Below are positions 46,829-57,410 of a DNA stretch of 64,000 nucleotides, piece by piece. The stretch's first letter is position 1. The number at the start of each line of letters is the position of its first letter. The position numbers were made by a program, and so were the translations under genes. Source of the stretch: Chelydra serpentina (taxonomy: Eukaryota; Chordata; Testudines; Chelydridae); NCBI GenBank assembly GCA_037349315.1, contig JBAIAC010000054.1, positions 1,736,001 through 1,800,000 of the forward strand, read 5' to 3'. The notes beneath the pieces are model-generated. The model did no database searches. It worked only from the letters and a program-made list of their open reading frames with translations, and had not been told where the DNA came from.

Positions 46829-47608
46829 GTAAGTCTGTTTCCCCTGTAGTCTTCTCTATCATCATAAGTATCCTTTGATAAACAAGATGCACAGTCTTGC
46901 ACAAAATTGGAGTTATATGCCAGTACTATACACTAATATCTAATTTGCAAGGGAGCTGCTAAAAATGACGTTTCAGTCTTTGAAGTGACTAAAAGATTTT
47001 TTTATACCACATTCCATCTTAATAGAATATTTTTCTAACTGGGATCTGAAACTCCAGCTGTGTTGATTCTGTTTTGTAAATTATTGTTTCTGTAATAAGG
47101 CTTATTAAATACTAAAATAATCCCATCTCCTCCCCTGCTCTCCCCATTCAGAATAATGGGTGTAGGAAGATATCTGAGGTATTTTCTACCTACGTGGTGG
47201 AAAGAAGTGGCCTGGGTTCAATAAATTCTAATGTCGAAGGTTTGTAATGTTATTGGTAATATTTGTGTTGAAAATTCTGTGTAAAAAACTCCCTTTAGGC
47301 ATATTTGGATGTAGAAATATTTTTCTAACGTTTAAGCAATTCAGAAAACTTACAGACCTCGGGATAGCAGACTTTGAGCCAGAGTGTGGCCCATGCAGGG
47401 GTATGAGGCTCACTATCCACGTTCTGAGCAGCAGCCAACTGGGACTGCTCCTGTGCCTATAGGCTGGGAGTGGCTGGAGGCTTGGCTCCGCCTCTCCAGT
47501 GCTGTGGCCAGTGCTGCTGAGCCAATGAAATGGGAAGCAGTCTGCGCCAGGTGTAGAGCTCAGTGTCTCTGTAATGCTTTACAAGTGTACAACTATTTTT
47601 CTTCCTAG
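46829..47608 (+). other. EXD3: EXD3 intron
   Basis: GT at 46829, AG at 47607-47608. No repeat or gene recognised. Confidence 0.8.
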
Positions 47609-47748
47609 ATGTGTACTCCATTGTTACTTCAAGAGAAAACTAACCTCGTGGAGGCTTATGTGGCAGAATATCCTGATCTCCAGCGCAAACTCTTGCAGAC
47701 CATGGATATGTGGTGTGAACCTAGTTTTAATACTGCAGATATCTCAAG
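47609..47748 (+). CDS. EXD3: EXD3 exon
   Basis: Encodes MCTPLLLQEKTNLVEAYVAE, then YPDLQRKLLQTMDMWC and an FNTADIS end, leaving two bases of an Arg codon. The PLLLQ-K--LVE-YVA--PDLQR-LL pattern is diagnostic for EXD3. Acceptor CTTCCTAG; donor GTAGAA, weaker than the others. The Met is internal, not the start. Confidence 0.9.
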
Positions 47749-49049
47749 GTAGAAGATTATTCTATTTTCCAGTGTTTTGTCCTTCTTATATCCAAACAGC
47801 GTACAATATTATGTGACATTATGAGCAGGTGCTAAATAGCTATCAGCTAAGGACAATATGTTTTCCAGTGCTCTTTCTGCATTCACTAATAACATGTCGA
47901 AAGCCAGAGTAAATTTTCAAATGTTGTATAGTCACTTCCCATCAGAGAAGGGAACAATTCTGGTAACCGTGAAATTTGGTCTTTCCAAAGGCCTTATTCT
48001 GTGAGGCACTAAGCATCTATCACTCCCATTGATGTCATTGGAAGTGGCAGAGGCTGAGCACTTTGCGCGGGGAGGCTAAAAATGAAAACATTGAAGTAGA
48101 TCTTATCCAGGAGACCTCAACAGCCTGACTCTGGTGCTTTGCTGTGGAAGGCTGAGAGTCGCAATATCCATTGTGCATATCTGCCAAAGAGATGTGGGGA
48201 TGGGAATAAGGATCATCAGTTGGTAACCCTGATTTCAGTTGAATTTTTAACTGAAAATTCCCTGTCCGTCAGCTTCAGATAGCAGTGCTAAGCCAGGAAA
48301 TGGTGCAGTTGTGAGGGAGCCATCTGCAGATAGCCCTAGTCAAAGTAAAACGCCTTTGCACTCACTCCATGCGTGTGTGTCTAATATTCCCATGATACAG
48401 TAGCAAAAAACAAAAAATGTATATACTCATTCCTTTTCCAGTGAAATTATCAGGGTTGTTTTTTAATTTATAAACCACCTCTCACTAAAGTGGCTTATGC
48501 CAAGTAAGCACCAGTAGTGCAATGAAAATAACACCATACATGCAGCAAATACAATGCTAATAAAAGCAGAGTGGGTCTTACCTACCAGGTTGCTGGAAGT
48601 CAGGTACTGAGGTGAACTCTTAAATTCCTTGAATGGAGACTCGGAGACCGATGAAGACACAAGTATCAGCTAACTGATGGAAAGAACAGCACTTACCTTA
48701 AAGTAAGCTCTCCACCTTGCTGCTGTCTCAGAAGCAGTGTTTTGAAGGTTTAATTGAACCAGATGGTGGCTTTATTGGCTAGGACTTTCCAGAACATAAA
48801 AATGACCAGATTGGGTCAGACCAGTGGTCCATCTAGGCCAGTATTCTGTCTTCTGATGGTGGCTGATACCAGGTGCTTCAGAGGGAATGAACAGAACAGG
48901 GCAATTATTGAGTGATCCATCTCTTGTCGTCCGCTCCCAGCATCTGACATTCAGAGGCTTAGGAAGCCCGGGGCATAGGGTTGCATCCATGACCATCTTC
49001 GCTAAAAGCCACTGATGGACCTATCCTCCATGAACTTATCTACTTCTTT

Positions 49050-49457
49050 TTAGAACTTAGTTATAGTTTTGATCTTCACAACATCCTCTGACAATGAGTT
49101 CCACAGAGTGACTGTGTGTTGTGTAAAGAAGTACTTCCTTTTGTTTGTTTTAAACCTTCTGCCTATTAATTTCATTGGGTGACCGCAGGTTCTTGTGTTA
49201 TGTGAAGGAGTAAATAACACTTCCTTATTCACTTTTTCCACACCAGTAATGATATTATAGACCTCTATCATATCCCTACTTAGTTGTTTCTTTTCCAAAT
49301 GTAAGAGGCACAGTCTTTTTAATCTCTCATACGGAAGTTGTTCTATATCCCTAGTAATTTTTGTTGCCCTTCCCTGTACCTTTTTCATTCCTAATACAAC
49401 TTTTTTGAGATGGGGTGACCAGAACTGCTCATAGTATTCAAGGTGTGGGTGTACCAT
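49050..49457 (-). pseudogene. CR1 ORF2 C-terminal fragment
   Basis: 136 codons open: [38 protein letters not shown], then [15 protein letters not shown]. Same ORF2 region as in the other CR1 copies but clearly diverged, consistent with a separate subgroup. Confidence 0.8.
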
Positions 49458-49477
49458 GGATTTATATAATGACAGTA

Positions 49478-50081
49478 CAGTAACTCCTCACTTAAAGTCA
49501 CCCCGGTTAACGTTGTTTCATTCTATACATTGCTGATCAATTAGGGAACATGCTCGCTTACAGTTGTGAAATGCTCCCTTCTAATGTCGTTTGCACGCTG
49601 TCAATGGCAGTTCAGCTGTCCCTTCCCCCACTGCCATGTGCTGCTCTCCGAAACTCCTGCCTGCTTGCTGTATGGAGGGGAGGGGAAGAAAAGGGGGGCT
49701 AATGTCCCCCTGCACCTTGCTTACCCCATCTTCCATAGAGCACGGGGACACACGAGGGAGGGAGCTGCTGCCCTAGGTAGAATCTGCAGCTGCGGGCCTT
49801 GCTGATCTAATTAACAAGGCAGTGTACTTCTGATCCCACTCTTGATACCTAATTGGAAATGCACATCTGTATCTCTGAAACACATCTTTCCTGCTGGCTT
49901 GTAGAGTGTGAGAGTTAACCCTTGAGGGCTCAGTGGAGTGCTAGTTCATTTAGTAAGGCATTCCCTGGGAAATTCCCATCCTCTGACTCCTCCACCTCAA
50001 CCAAGCTTCACTATCATCATCGCTGTGTACCAGTATTCAATTGTTTGTTTAAAACTTATAGTGTGTGTGTATAAGTTACTG
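49478..50081. mobile_element. Tc1/mariner-type MITE, about 604 bp
   Basis: Left end CAGTAACTCCTCACTTAAAG, right end AAGTTACTG; TIR core CAGTAACT. Flanked by TA on both sides (49476-49477, 50082-50083), and it interrupts a CR1 whose halves rejoin across it. No transposase frame. It includes a (GT)n run close to the right end. Confidence 0.8.
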
Positions 50082-50360
50082 TATTATATTTTCTGTCTTG
50101 TTATCTATCCCTTTCCTAATGGTTCCTAACATTCTGTTAGCTTTTTCGATTGATGCTGCACATTGAGTGGATATTTTCAGGGAACTATCCATGATGACTC
50201 TAAAATCTCTTTCTTAAGTGGTAACAGCTAATTGACTAGGGAAAAAAAGTTTTCACCACTACCCAGCAACAGACAACATTCCTGCTATTAAAAGGGAGAA
50301 GTATCTTATCTGCTTGCTTGCATTGATGTTTCTTCCTTGCTTTGTTTGTTTTGTTTACAG

Positions 50361-50452
50361 GCAGTATCAAGGTTTACGACCTAACAAACTCAACCACAAA
50401 ATGTTAAGCAAACTGGTCTTCAGGCTCCTAGAACAATATAACCTAGATCCAG
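50361..50452 (+). CDS. EXD3: EXD3 exon, last one visible
   Basis: The first base completes the Arg codon left open at 47748. It then encodes QYQGLRPNKLNHKMLSKLVF and RLLEQYNLDP, ending one base into a codon. Matches the family's KLSxKxLSxxVxRLLExYxxDP block. Donor GTATGT. Later exons, including the exonuclease domain, are not found before 64000. Confidence 0.88.
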
Positions 50453-50476
50453 GTATGTGATATTACACTAAATCAT

Positions 50477-50658
50477 AGAATCATAGAATATCAGGGTTGG
50501 AAGGGACCTTAGGAGGTCATCTAGTCCAACCCCCTGCTCAAAGCAGGACCAATCCCCAATTTTTGCCCCATATCCCCAAATGGCCCCCTCAAGGATTGAA
50601 CTCACAACCCTGGGTTTAGCAGGTCAATGCTCAAACCACTGAGCTATCCCTCCCCCCA
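50477..50658 (-). mobile_element. tRNA-headed SINE with CR1 tail
   Basis: Flanked by the perfect 8-bp repeat TAAATCAT (50469-50476, 50659-50666). On the minus strand it begins with a tRNA-like head: AGGGATAGCTCAGTGGTTTG holds the A box and GTGAGTTCAATCCTTG the B box of a Pol III promoter. It ends with a CR1-type tail (CCAACCCTGATATTCTATGA). This matches the tortoise Pol III SINE design, in which CR1 machinery recognises the shared tail. It is not a working tRNA gene. Confidence 0.88.
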
Positions 50659-50666
50659 TAAATCAT

Positions 50667-52286
50667 TTAATCACCTTTCCAGTGAACAACAGCTAAAGCT
50701 AATCTGTCTTCCCACATGTCCAGCAAGGAATGTCTGCTATCATTTGGAGTTTAATTGATGTTGTTTAAAAACAAAGCACATAAATTATGGACATTTTCAC
50801 TTTGTGTTGTTGAAGAACTAGATGCTGGTGACTAATTGGCTGTTTCTTCCATGATATGACATAAATCTTGGCTTCAGAATGGTTCTGCATAAACATGTGA
50901 TGGTCAGCTTTGAGTACTGGCTCCATCAGGCTCACATAAGAGGCCACATATCACTCATCTGGGTATTCTGGCTTTGTGAGTAAAAGCCAATCAGCTTAAA
51001 AGAGATAAGCCATGAGAAGAAGGAGGCACATGTATCTTTCCTGTGAAATAGGGTTGGCTGATGCTGAAGGGAATTTAAAGGGCTCTTGCAACCTAAATGT
51101 CACTCAAAATCCATTCTCTTTAACATTTTGCATTGATTATTACTCGGAGATGTAGTTAGGTTTCCTTGCATTGTGACATTAACAAGGTAATGACTCCTGG
51201 CAGAAATCCTCAGGTGCCCCCTATAATTTGCTTCCAGTGTCGGTCCTTCACTCCATCAGCACAACTGGAAATTGCATAGTTCCCTGTTTTCTGGGACTGA
51301 ATGTTACTTGCCGAGCTAAACTGTGAGTTCCACTCCATGTTGTAGTGATACTGCACTGCATATTCACCTTCACGTCTCCAAAATGCTGCACAAACCTAAA
51401 TGAATTATCCTCACAAACCCTCCCTTGGAGCATGTAATTATAATGAATTCCCATTGTGTTGGTGGGCAAACTGAGGCACCAAGGAATTAAGAGATTTGTT
51501 TAAAACCATACAACAGGTTGATGGTTCACCCAGGGTTAGACCTGAGCATTTTCTGCCTTGTAAGCCTGGACATCCACTAGGCCATATTTCCCCTGTCAAT
51601 ATACAAAGGGAGTTGAAGGAATTGCTCTCCCAAACATGTGCAAGACCCACACACAGAGGAAACAGACTGTACAGGAGAAATGGTGAAATTGTCCATTCAT
51701 AAAGTGCTGTCAAAGCACAGAGCGAGCAAACTGAAAAAACCCCAGAGATTTGTTTCCTTTTAACCTTAGATGTTACTTGTAACAACAGTAAGAAAAAATG
51801 TTCAGACAAAAATGTGCTTGGAGTTGATAGTGCCTGTTTAATTGGTTTATAAATCATACTGAATGTATAAAACACTATACAGAATAACTACAAAGCATCA
51901 TTATTATCATCATCTCCTGTTGGTGAGTTTTTAGCTTCTCCAGGATTTTTATTCATACACTGCCAGATCCAACTGCCCCTGCTGTATTAATGACTGTAAG
52001 GTATGTACCAGCGGTTCTGCAAAAAGAGATTGGTGGGGGTGGGGGGTATAGCAGATAGGGGTAGGTGGATCTGCCAGGCAATGAGTGACCTTGAAAGACT
52101 CCAACAGTTTGAAGGATTCTGCCTGTTCTAATGGAACTTCCCATATGGATCTACCTCTGGAACCTGGGTGGGACTTTACAGGTGCCACCCCAATGTATGT
52201 TCATATTTCCAAAGGTTTCCCTCGTCTTTTGTCCAGCAAGGTACCTGCAATGTGAAAGAGATTTGGCCACCAGCTTGATCTGTAAC
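50667..52286. other. Non-coding DNA without recognised gene
   Basis: No exon, RNA gene or repeat family seen. It ends at the ATTGTTATTTGT target copy of a Penelope insertion. Confidence 0.5.
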
Positions 52287-52298
52287 ATTGTTATTTGT

Positions 52299-52507
52299 CA
52301 GGTATCAGAGGGGTAGCCGTGTCAGTCTGGATCTGCAAGAGCGACAAAGAGTCCTGTAGCACCTTATAGACTAACAGATATATTGGAGCATAAGCTTTCG
52401 TGGGCGAAGACCCACACATGCATCTGACGAAGTGGGTCTTCGCCCACGAAAGCTTATGCTGCAATATATCTGTTAGTCTATAAGGTGCTACAGGATTCTT
52501 TGTCACT
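52299..52507. mobile_element. Short Penelope-like copy in inverted form
   Basis: Flanked by the 12-bp direct repeat ATTGTTATTTGT (52287-52298, 52508-52519). The arms are CCTGTAGCACCTTATAGACT through GCGAAGACCCA and the reverse complement, around a short CACATGCATCTGACGAAG loop. The left arm is preceded by the Penelope 3' end TATCAGAGGGGTAGCCGTGT. Same design as 18165-18344 but a different subfamily (TATAGACTAACAGATATATT). Confidence 0.82.
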
Positions 52508-52789
52508 ATTGTTATTTGTATTATTGTTAGTGCAGGATAATAAAAACAATGCCTCAGTTAAAAAATTCAGCCCTTGAATTTACCTGTGGGTATTAATATA
52601 CGGTATAACTGAAGAATTACTTTGAACCTTTGATCAATTTTCTTTTTATTGTAAATGTCAGTACACCCTGAAATTCCATGCATATGTGCAGGCTAATGTT
52701 CCAGAGAGAGCTCATGCTGCAAGTCAGGACGTGCATCGGCAAGTGTTTGTGGTTTTTGAGGATTTGATTCCAATTGTTCTTCTTTGAGT

Positions 52790-53513
52790 ACCCTGTAACA
52801 AACCTCATTGCCTACTCTGTCCCCATATCTACTGCTCTAGCGACACCATCAGAGGACCCAACCACATCAGTCACACCATCAGAGACTCATTCACCTGCAC
52901 ATCTACTAATGTGATATATGCCATCATGTGCCAGCAATGCCCCTCTGCCATGTACACTGGCCAAACCGGACAGTCTCTACGTAAAAGAATAAATGGACAG
53001 AAATCGGACATCAGGAACGGTAACATACAGAACCCAGTAGGAGAACACTTCAATCTTCCTGGACATTCTATAATAGATTTAAAAGTAGCCATCCTTCAAC
53101 AAAAAAACTTCAGAAACAGACTTCAAAGAGAAACTGCAGAACTAAAATTCATTTGCAAATTTAACACCATTAATTTGGGCCTGAATAGGGACTGGGAGTG
53201 GCTGGCTCACTACAAAAGCAACTTTTCCTCTCGTGGAATTGACACCTCCTCATCAGTTTTTGGGAGTACACTACATCCACCTTGATTGTATTGGCCCTGT
53301 CAACACTGGTTCTCCACTTGTGAGGTAACTCCCTTCTCTTCATGTGTCAGTATAACAATGCCTGCATCTGTCATTTCCACTCCATGCATCTGAGGAAGTG
53401 GGGTTTTTTACCCACGAAAGCTTATGCCCAAATAAATCCTTTAGTCTTTAAGGTGCCACCGGACTCCTCGTTGTTTTTGTGGATATAGACTAACACGACT
53501 ACCCCCTGATACT
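52790..53513 (+). mobile_element. Penelope-like element, 3' part
   Basis: Contains the GIY-YIG endonuclease (52911-53285) and the full 3' end: CCCACGAAAGCTTATGCCCA, TTTAAGGTGCCACCGGACTC and GACTACCCCCTGATAC. RT absent. The second DIRS begins right at its last bases. Confidence 0.85.
52911..53285 (+). pseudogene. Penelope GIY-YIG endonuclease fragment
   Basis: 124 codons: IYAIMCQQCPSAMYTGQTGQ, then LRKRINGQKSDIRNGNIQNP. The Ile of the YIG block is replaced by Thr (YTG), a change in a key motif. Otherwise close to the fragment at 19080-19391, with a longer C-terminus. No RT domain upstream, so it is non-autonomous. Confidence 0.85.
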
Positions 53514-53696
53514 TCTTTGAGTGCTGTCCCTGGGGGTGCTCAGTTTTAGGTGTTGGTGCGCCCCTGTGCTTGTACTCAGAGACTTTTGCTAGCAGTGCCC
53601 GGTTGGGTCACACATGCATGGTCCCCGTCTCATGCTGCTTCAGGCAGTTACCTGATGCTGTGCGACCAACCCCCCCACTCAGTTCCTTCTCTACCG
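53512..53696 (+). repeat. Left inverted terminal repeat of second DIRS
   Basis: Complementary to 58755-58934: shared AGTTCCTTCTCTAC, GGTTGGGTC and CTGCTTCAGGCAGTTA segments. The two DIRS copies have unrelated-looking arms apart from CAGTTCCTTCT and CTTCTTTGA, so they belong to different subfamilies. Confidence 0.75.
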
Positions 53697-53943
53697 CCCT
53701 CAGCTACAGAGTCGGTGCAATCAGCAGCGCCTCGCTACTTAGTAGTTAATTAGTTTAACAGTTAGTTTCCTCGTTAACAGCTATTTACATTGTTTCCCTT
53801 TTTCTTTTATCTCTGTCACCTAGTTTAAAACAAAACAAAAACTTTTTTCCTTTACTTTCCTTTTGAACTACTGGCTGGGGAGAAGTTTCAGTTGAACCTC
53901 CGCATGCACGGCCGCTCTGAGGGCTAAAGCCCCCCTGAATGGA

Positions 53944-55740
53944 ATGCCAGGTTTCCTGGGCTTTAAACGCTGTCTCAACTGCAGCCTTGCTATACCTGTC
54001 TCAGACGGCCATGCTCAGTGTGTTCGCTGCCTCGGCCAAACACACACAACTCAGAAGTGCCAGCACTGCCTCAAGCTCCCTGCTAGGACAAGAGCTAGAG
54101 ATTTGCAGTTAAAGCTCCTCCTTATGGAGAAGTTTCTTAGACCGGCATCTGAGCCCGGACCCCTCCTGGTGAAACTTTGCTGACCACGGCTTCTGACAGG
54201 CATCCCTCCTCAACCCATGAGTCTGAGCAACCTGCCAACAAACTGTCAAAAAGGCAGGCACATATGTGCCCCCAACGCAGAAATCAGCCAAGAAGTGCCG
54301 TTCCGCGAGTGGACACTCAGCACCGGTACCGACTGCACTTTCAGCACCGGTTATAGACACAGCAGGATGACCCAGCACTGCTGGTACCGCTAGAGCCAGG
54401 TACTCTAAAATAGCCGGCTCCGACAGAGGCACTAAGGGGAAATCTAAACCCCATGCCTTGACACTGTCAATACCAAAGCTGCGATCCGCACACAACGGCG
54501 CAGCACTGGGACAAACGGCAGCTCAGTGCGCACAGCGGCGCAGCCTTCAGTGCCATCTTATACACAGCAGCTCCCGGCACCAACAATGATACCGCCTCAG
54601 GAGCCAATCAAACAGCTGCAATCCACTGGGCCCTGGGCTGGAACCCGGAGTAGAGGGCGGGCCCGGGTTCCCCCCAAAACTCTCAACTCCTGATCAGACA
54701 CAGGAGGAGTTAACCAGGACTGTGGATTCTACTAGAGGGGAAGATCTCTGAGGCAAGCAGAATCCGCCAATAAGCGCAGGACCCACCGAGGTAGAGGAGG
54801 AACTTTGTCACAGGAATGATTTCAGACTATTCCAGGATCTATTTAAAAGGGTGGCTAGCTCCCTGGACATCTCCCTTGAGGAGGTCCAAGTGACAACACA
54901 AATTGGTGGGTATTTTGCATACATCTGCTTTGTCCAGAATTGCTCTGCCCATGAACGGTGCGCTGATGGACCCTGTTAAAACCATTTGGCAGAACCCTGC
55001 AACTGCTCCTCCAACCTGCAAGAGGTCTGACAAAAAATATTATGTACCAGCCAAGGGTACAGAGTTTCTCTTTTCACATCCAGCCCCAATTCCCTAGTGA
55101 TGGACGCAGTCCAGGAACGAGATAGGCAACAACAGTCCAAAACCACACCTCATGACAAAGAGTGGAAAAGACTTGATCTTTTCGGCCACAAGGCTTATTC
55201 CTCGGCTATGCTACACCTCCATATAGCCAACTACAAGGCATTACTGGCAAAATATGACTATATTAACTACCCAAAAATGTCTGAATTGACTGATTTTATT
55301 TTTGAGGACAAGAGAGAACAATTCACAGCACTTGTATCAGAGGCACCACTCATCTTCAAAACAGCCCTGTAAGCTGCACTTGATTCTGCGGACACAGCTG
55401 CAAGGTCAGTGGCGACAGCTGTCGTGATGAGAAAGGCCTCATGGCTCCGTCTCTCCGGCTTCCCTAAGGAAGTGCAATCCATGGTTTAGGATTTGCCATT
55501 CGAGGGTCCCAAACACTTTTACAAGAAGACAGATGACTTTCTCCACTCGCTCAAGGATTCACAAGCGACACTCTGATCCTTGGGAATCTATACACCAAAA
55601 CCCAGGAAAAAACAGAAATTATTATGTACCCCAATGCTACTGCCAGACCATGCATTCGCAACAACAATGGTGATTTGAGTCACAGGCCCCCGAGGGGACG
55701 CCAATCCACTTCTTCAGTAGCTGCGTCCCAACCATCAACC
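53944..55740 (+). pseudogene. DIRS gag-like remnant
   Basis: MPGFLGFKRC opens an 79-codon frame with the Cys/His array C-x2-C-x12-C-x2-C-x4-H-x4-C-x2-C, spacing identical to the first DIRS. It is followed by ARDLQLKLLLMEKFL, matching the IRLRALLMES region there. Downstream pieces (KKYYVPAKGTEFLFSHPAP near 55030-55095, WKRLDLFGHKAYSSAMLHLH near 55160) align with the capsid-like part but are in several frames with stops. Limits approximate. Confidence 0.7.
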
Positions 55741-55762
55741 TCCAGACAACAAATTTGAAGCC

Positions 55763-57410
55763 TTGGTCGAGGGCACGAGAACCCCAGGTCTGTCTGTGCT
55801 GGTGTCACCATCTCTCTCCCAACCATTCAGATATCGACTAGTTCCATTTTATCCAATCTGGAAGACCATCACATCTGACAAATGGGTGCTAGAAATCATA
55901 CATACTGGTTACTCCATCCTCATTTTTTTCCCCAACCCCTCTACCCATCCTCCCTCCCCGTCCCTCTTCAGGGATCCCTCTCACGAGTCTCTACTGTGCC
56001 AGTAGATAAGCCACCTCGGAGCAGTAGAACCCGTTCAAACAGAACACAGAGGGAGAGGATTTTATTCCCACTATTTTCTCACAAAGAAAAATCCCAGCAG
56101 AGAGACACCAATACTCAATCTACGACGACTCAATAAGTTTGTCAAAACACAATGATGCAAGATGGTCACAGTAGGCACCATAATTCCAGCTCTAGAAAGA
56201 GGGGATTGGTTCTCGTCCCTCGACCTCCGGGATGCGTATTTTCATGTAACAATACACCCCTCTCATCTCAGATTTCTCCGTTTTACCATTGGACAAGACC
56301 ACTTCTAATACAAGGTCCTTCCCTTTGGCCTCTCTACTGCCCCTCGAGTGTTTTCGAAGGTACTGGCCGTGGTTGCAGCATACCTGTGCAGAAATGCAAT
56401 TATGATATTCCCGTACTTGGACGGCTGCCTGCTAAAAGCGTCAACATGGCAGGCAGCAATACAAGCCACCAGACGGTAACTCTCTTCACGAGATTGAGCC
56501 TCCAAATAAATACTGAAAATTCTACCCTGACTCCAGTGCAGGAGTTGGAGTTCATTGGGGCCCATCTCAATTCTACCGAGGCCGTAGCCTCTCTACCAAG
56601 GCGATGGTTTCTCACTCTCACCAGCCTCATATCCACGGCATGAAACAGTCCAGAGATATCAGCCAGGACTTGCCTGCAACTCCTTGGTCATATGGCAGCC
56701 ACAACCTTTGTCATCGGACACGCCAGATTAAACATGCGTTGCCGGAAAGGATGGCTCTGTATGAATTATGTCCCACACAGATACAGCATAAACAAGCGGC
56801 TTATGACGCCAGACAAAATAAAGGACTCCCTACTCTGATGGACACAGCCAGCCAACGTATGCACAGGGATGCCCTTCCTTCAGAAGACGCCGACACTAAC
56901 CATCACTACAGACGCCTCACTGTTCGGATGTGGGGGGTACATATGCATCCACATTCTATCCATGGCCACTGGTCTCCTGCAGAATCCCTTCTACATATAA
57001 ATCTATTACAACTACAAGCTGTCCACAACGCCTGCTCCCACTTCCTACCACTCATCGAAGACAAGGCCATTCAGATCCTTATAGACAACATAGACTGTAT
57101 GTTTTATATAAACAGACACGGGGAAGCATGATCACACTCCCTATGCATGGAAGCCATAAAACCCTGGCAATGGTGCATCAGACACAATATCCATATTTCT
57201 GCGTCTTACCTACCTGGATGCCAGAACATCAGAGCAGATCCCATAAGCAGACATTTTTATCAGGACCACGAGTGGGAGCTCGACAACAGAGTACTTCTAC
57301 ACATATTTCGACAGTGGGGGTTCCCGACAATAGACCTCTTTGCAACCGCCCAAAATATCAAATGCCCCCGGTTTTGCTCCAGGGCATGTCTCAGCATACG
57401 GTCCTTTGAA
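55763..57410 (+). pseudogene. DIRS reverse transcriptase / RNase H remnant
   Basis: WKTITSDKWVLEIIHTGYSI begins the region as in the first DIRS. The RT part is broken among frames. The catalytic block reads FPYLDGC around 56410-56425, i.e. YLDG instead of YLDD, a lost Asp. RNase H pieces ILIDNIDCMFYINRHG and GCQNIRADPISRHF survive in one frame with a TGA after HGEA. It ends at the CR1 insertion. Confidence 0.75.

Larger units (their letters stand above)
48793..50230 (-). mobile_element. CR1 3' part split by a mariner-type MITE
   Basis: Minus-strand CR1 of the AACATAAGAA-ended subgroup. It runs from 48793 to about 49475 and resumes at 50084 with TTATATTTTCTGTCTTGTTA through ATTCTGTTAGCTTTTTCGAT to about 50230. 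Removing the MITE and one TA restores continuity. Confidence 0.85.
47749..50360 (+). other. EXD3: EXD3 intron with split CR1
   Basis: GT at 47749, AG at 50359-50360. 47749-48792 shows no recognised feature; a CR1 with a mariner-type MITE inside follows; the TTTGTTTGTTTTGTTTACAG acceptor closes it. Confidence 0.8.

Noticed and set aside
47609..47611. EXD3 start codon at the ATG opening this exon
   Set aside because: It follows a splice acceptor and three upstream exons read through in phase, so the Met is internal.
50590..50658. tRNA gene on the minus strand
   Set aside because: A and B boxes are present, but this is the head of a SINE; the downstream part is CR1 tail and the cloverleaf is not intact. 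The same holds at 57785-57853.
53512..53560. Terminal repeats of the second DIRS as an extended Penelope 3' end
   Set aside because: The sequence has an inverted partner at 58755-58934 and no counterpart after the other Penelope 3' ends.
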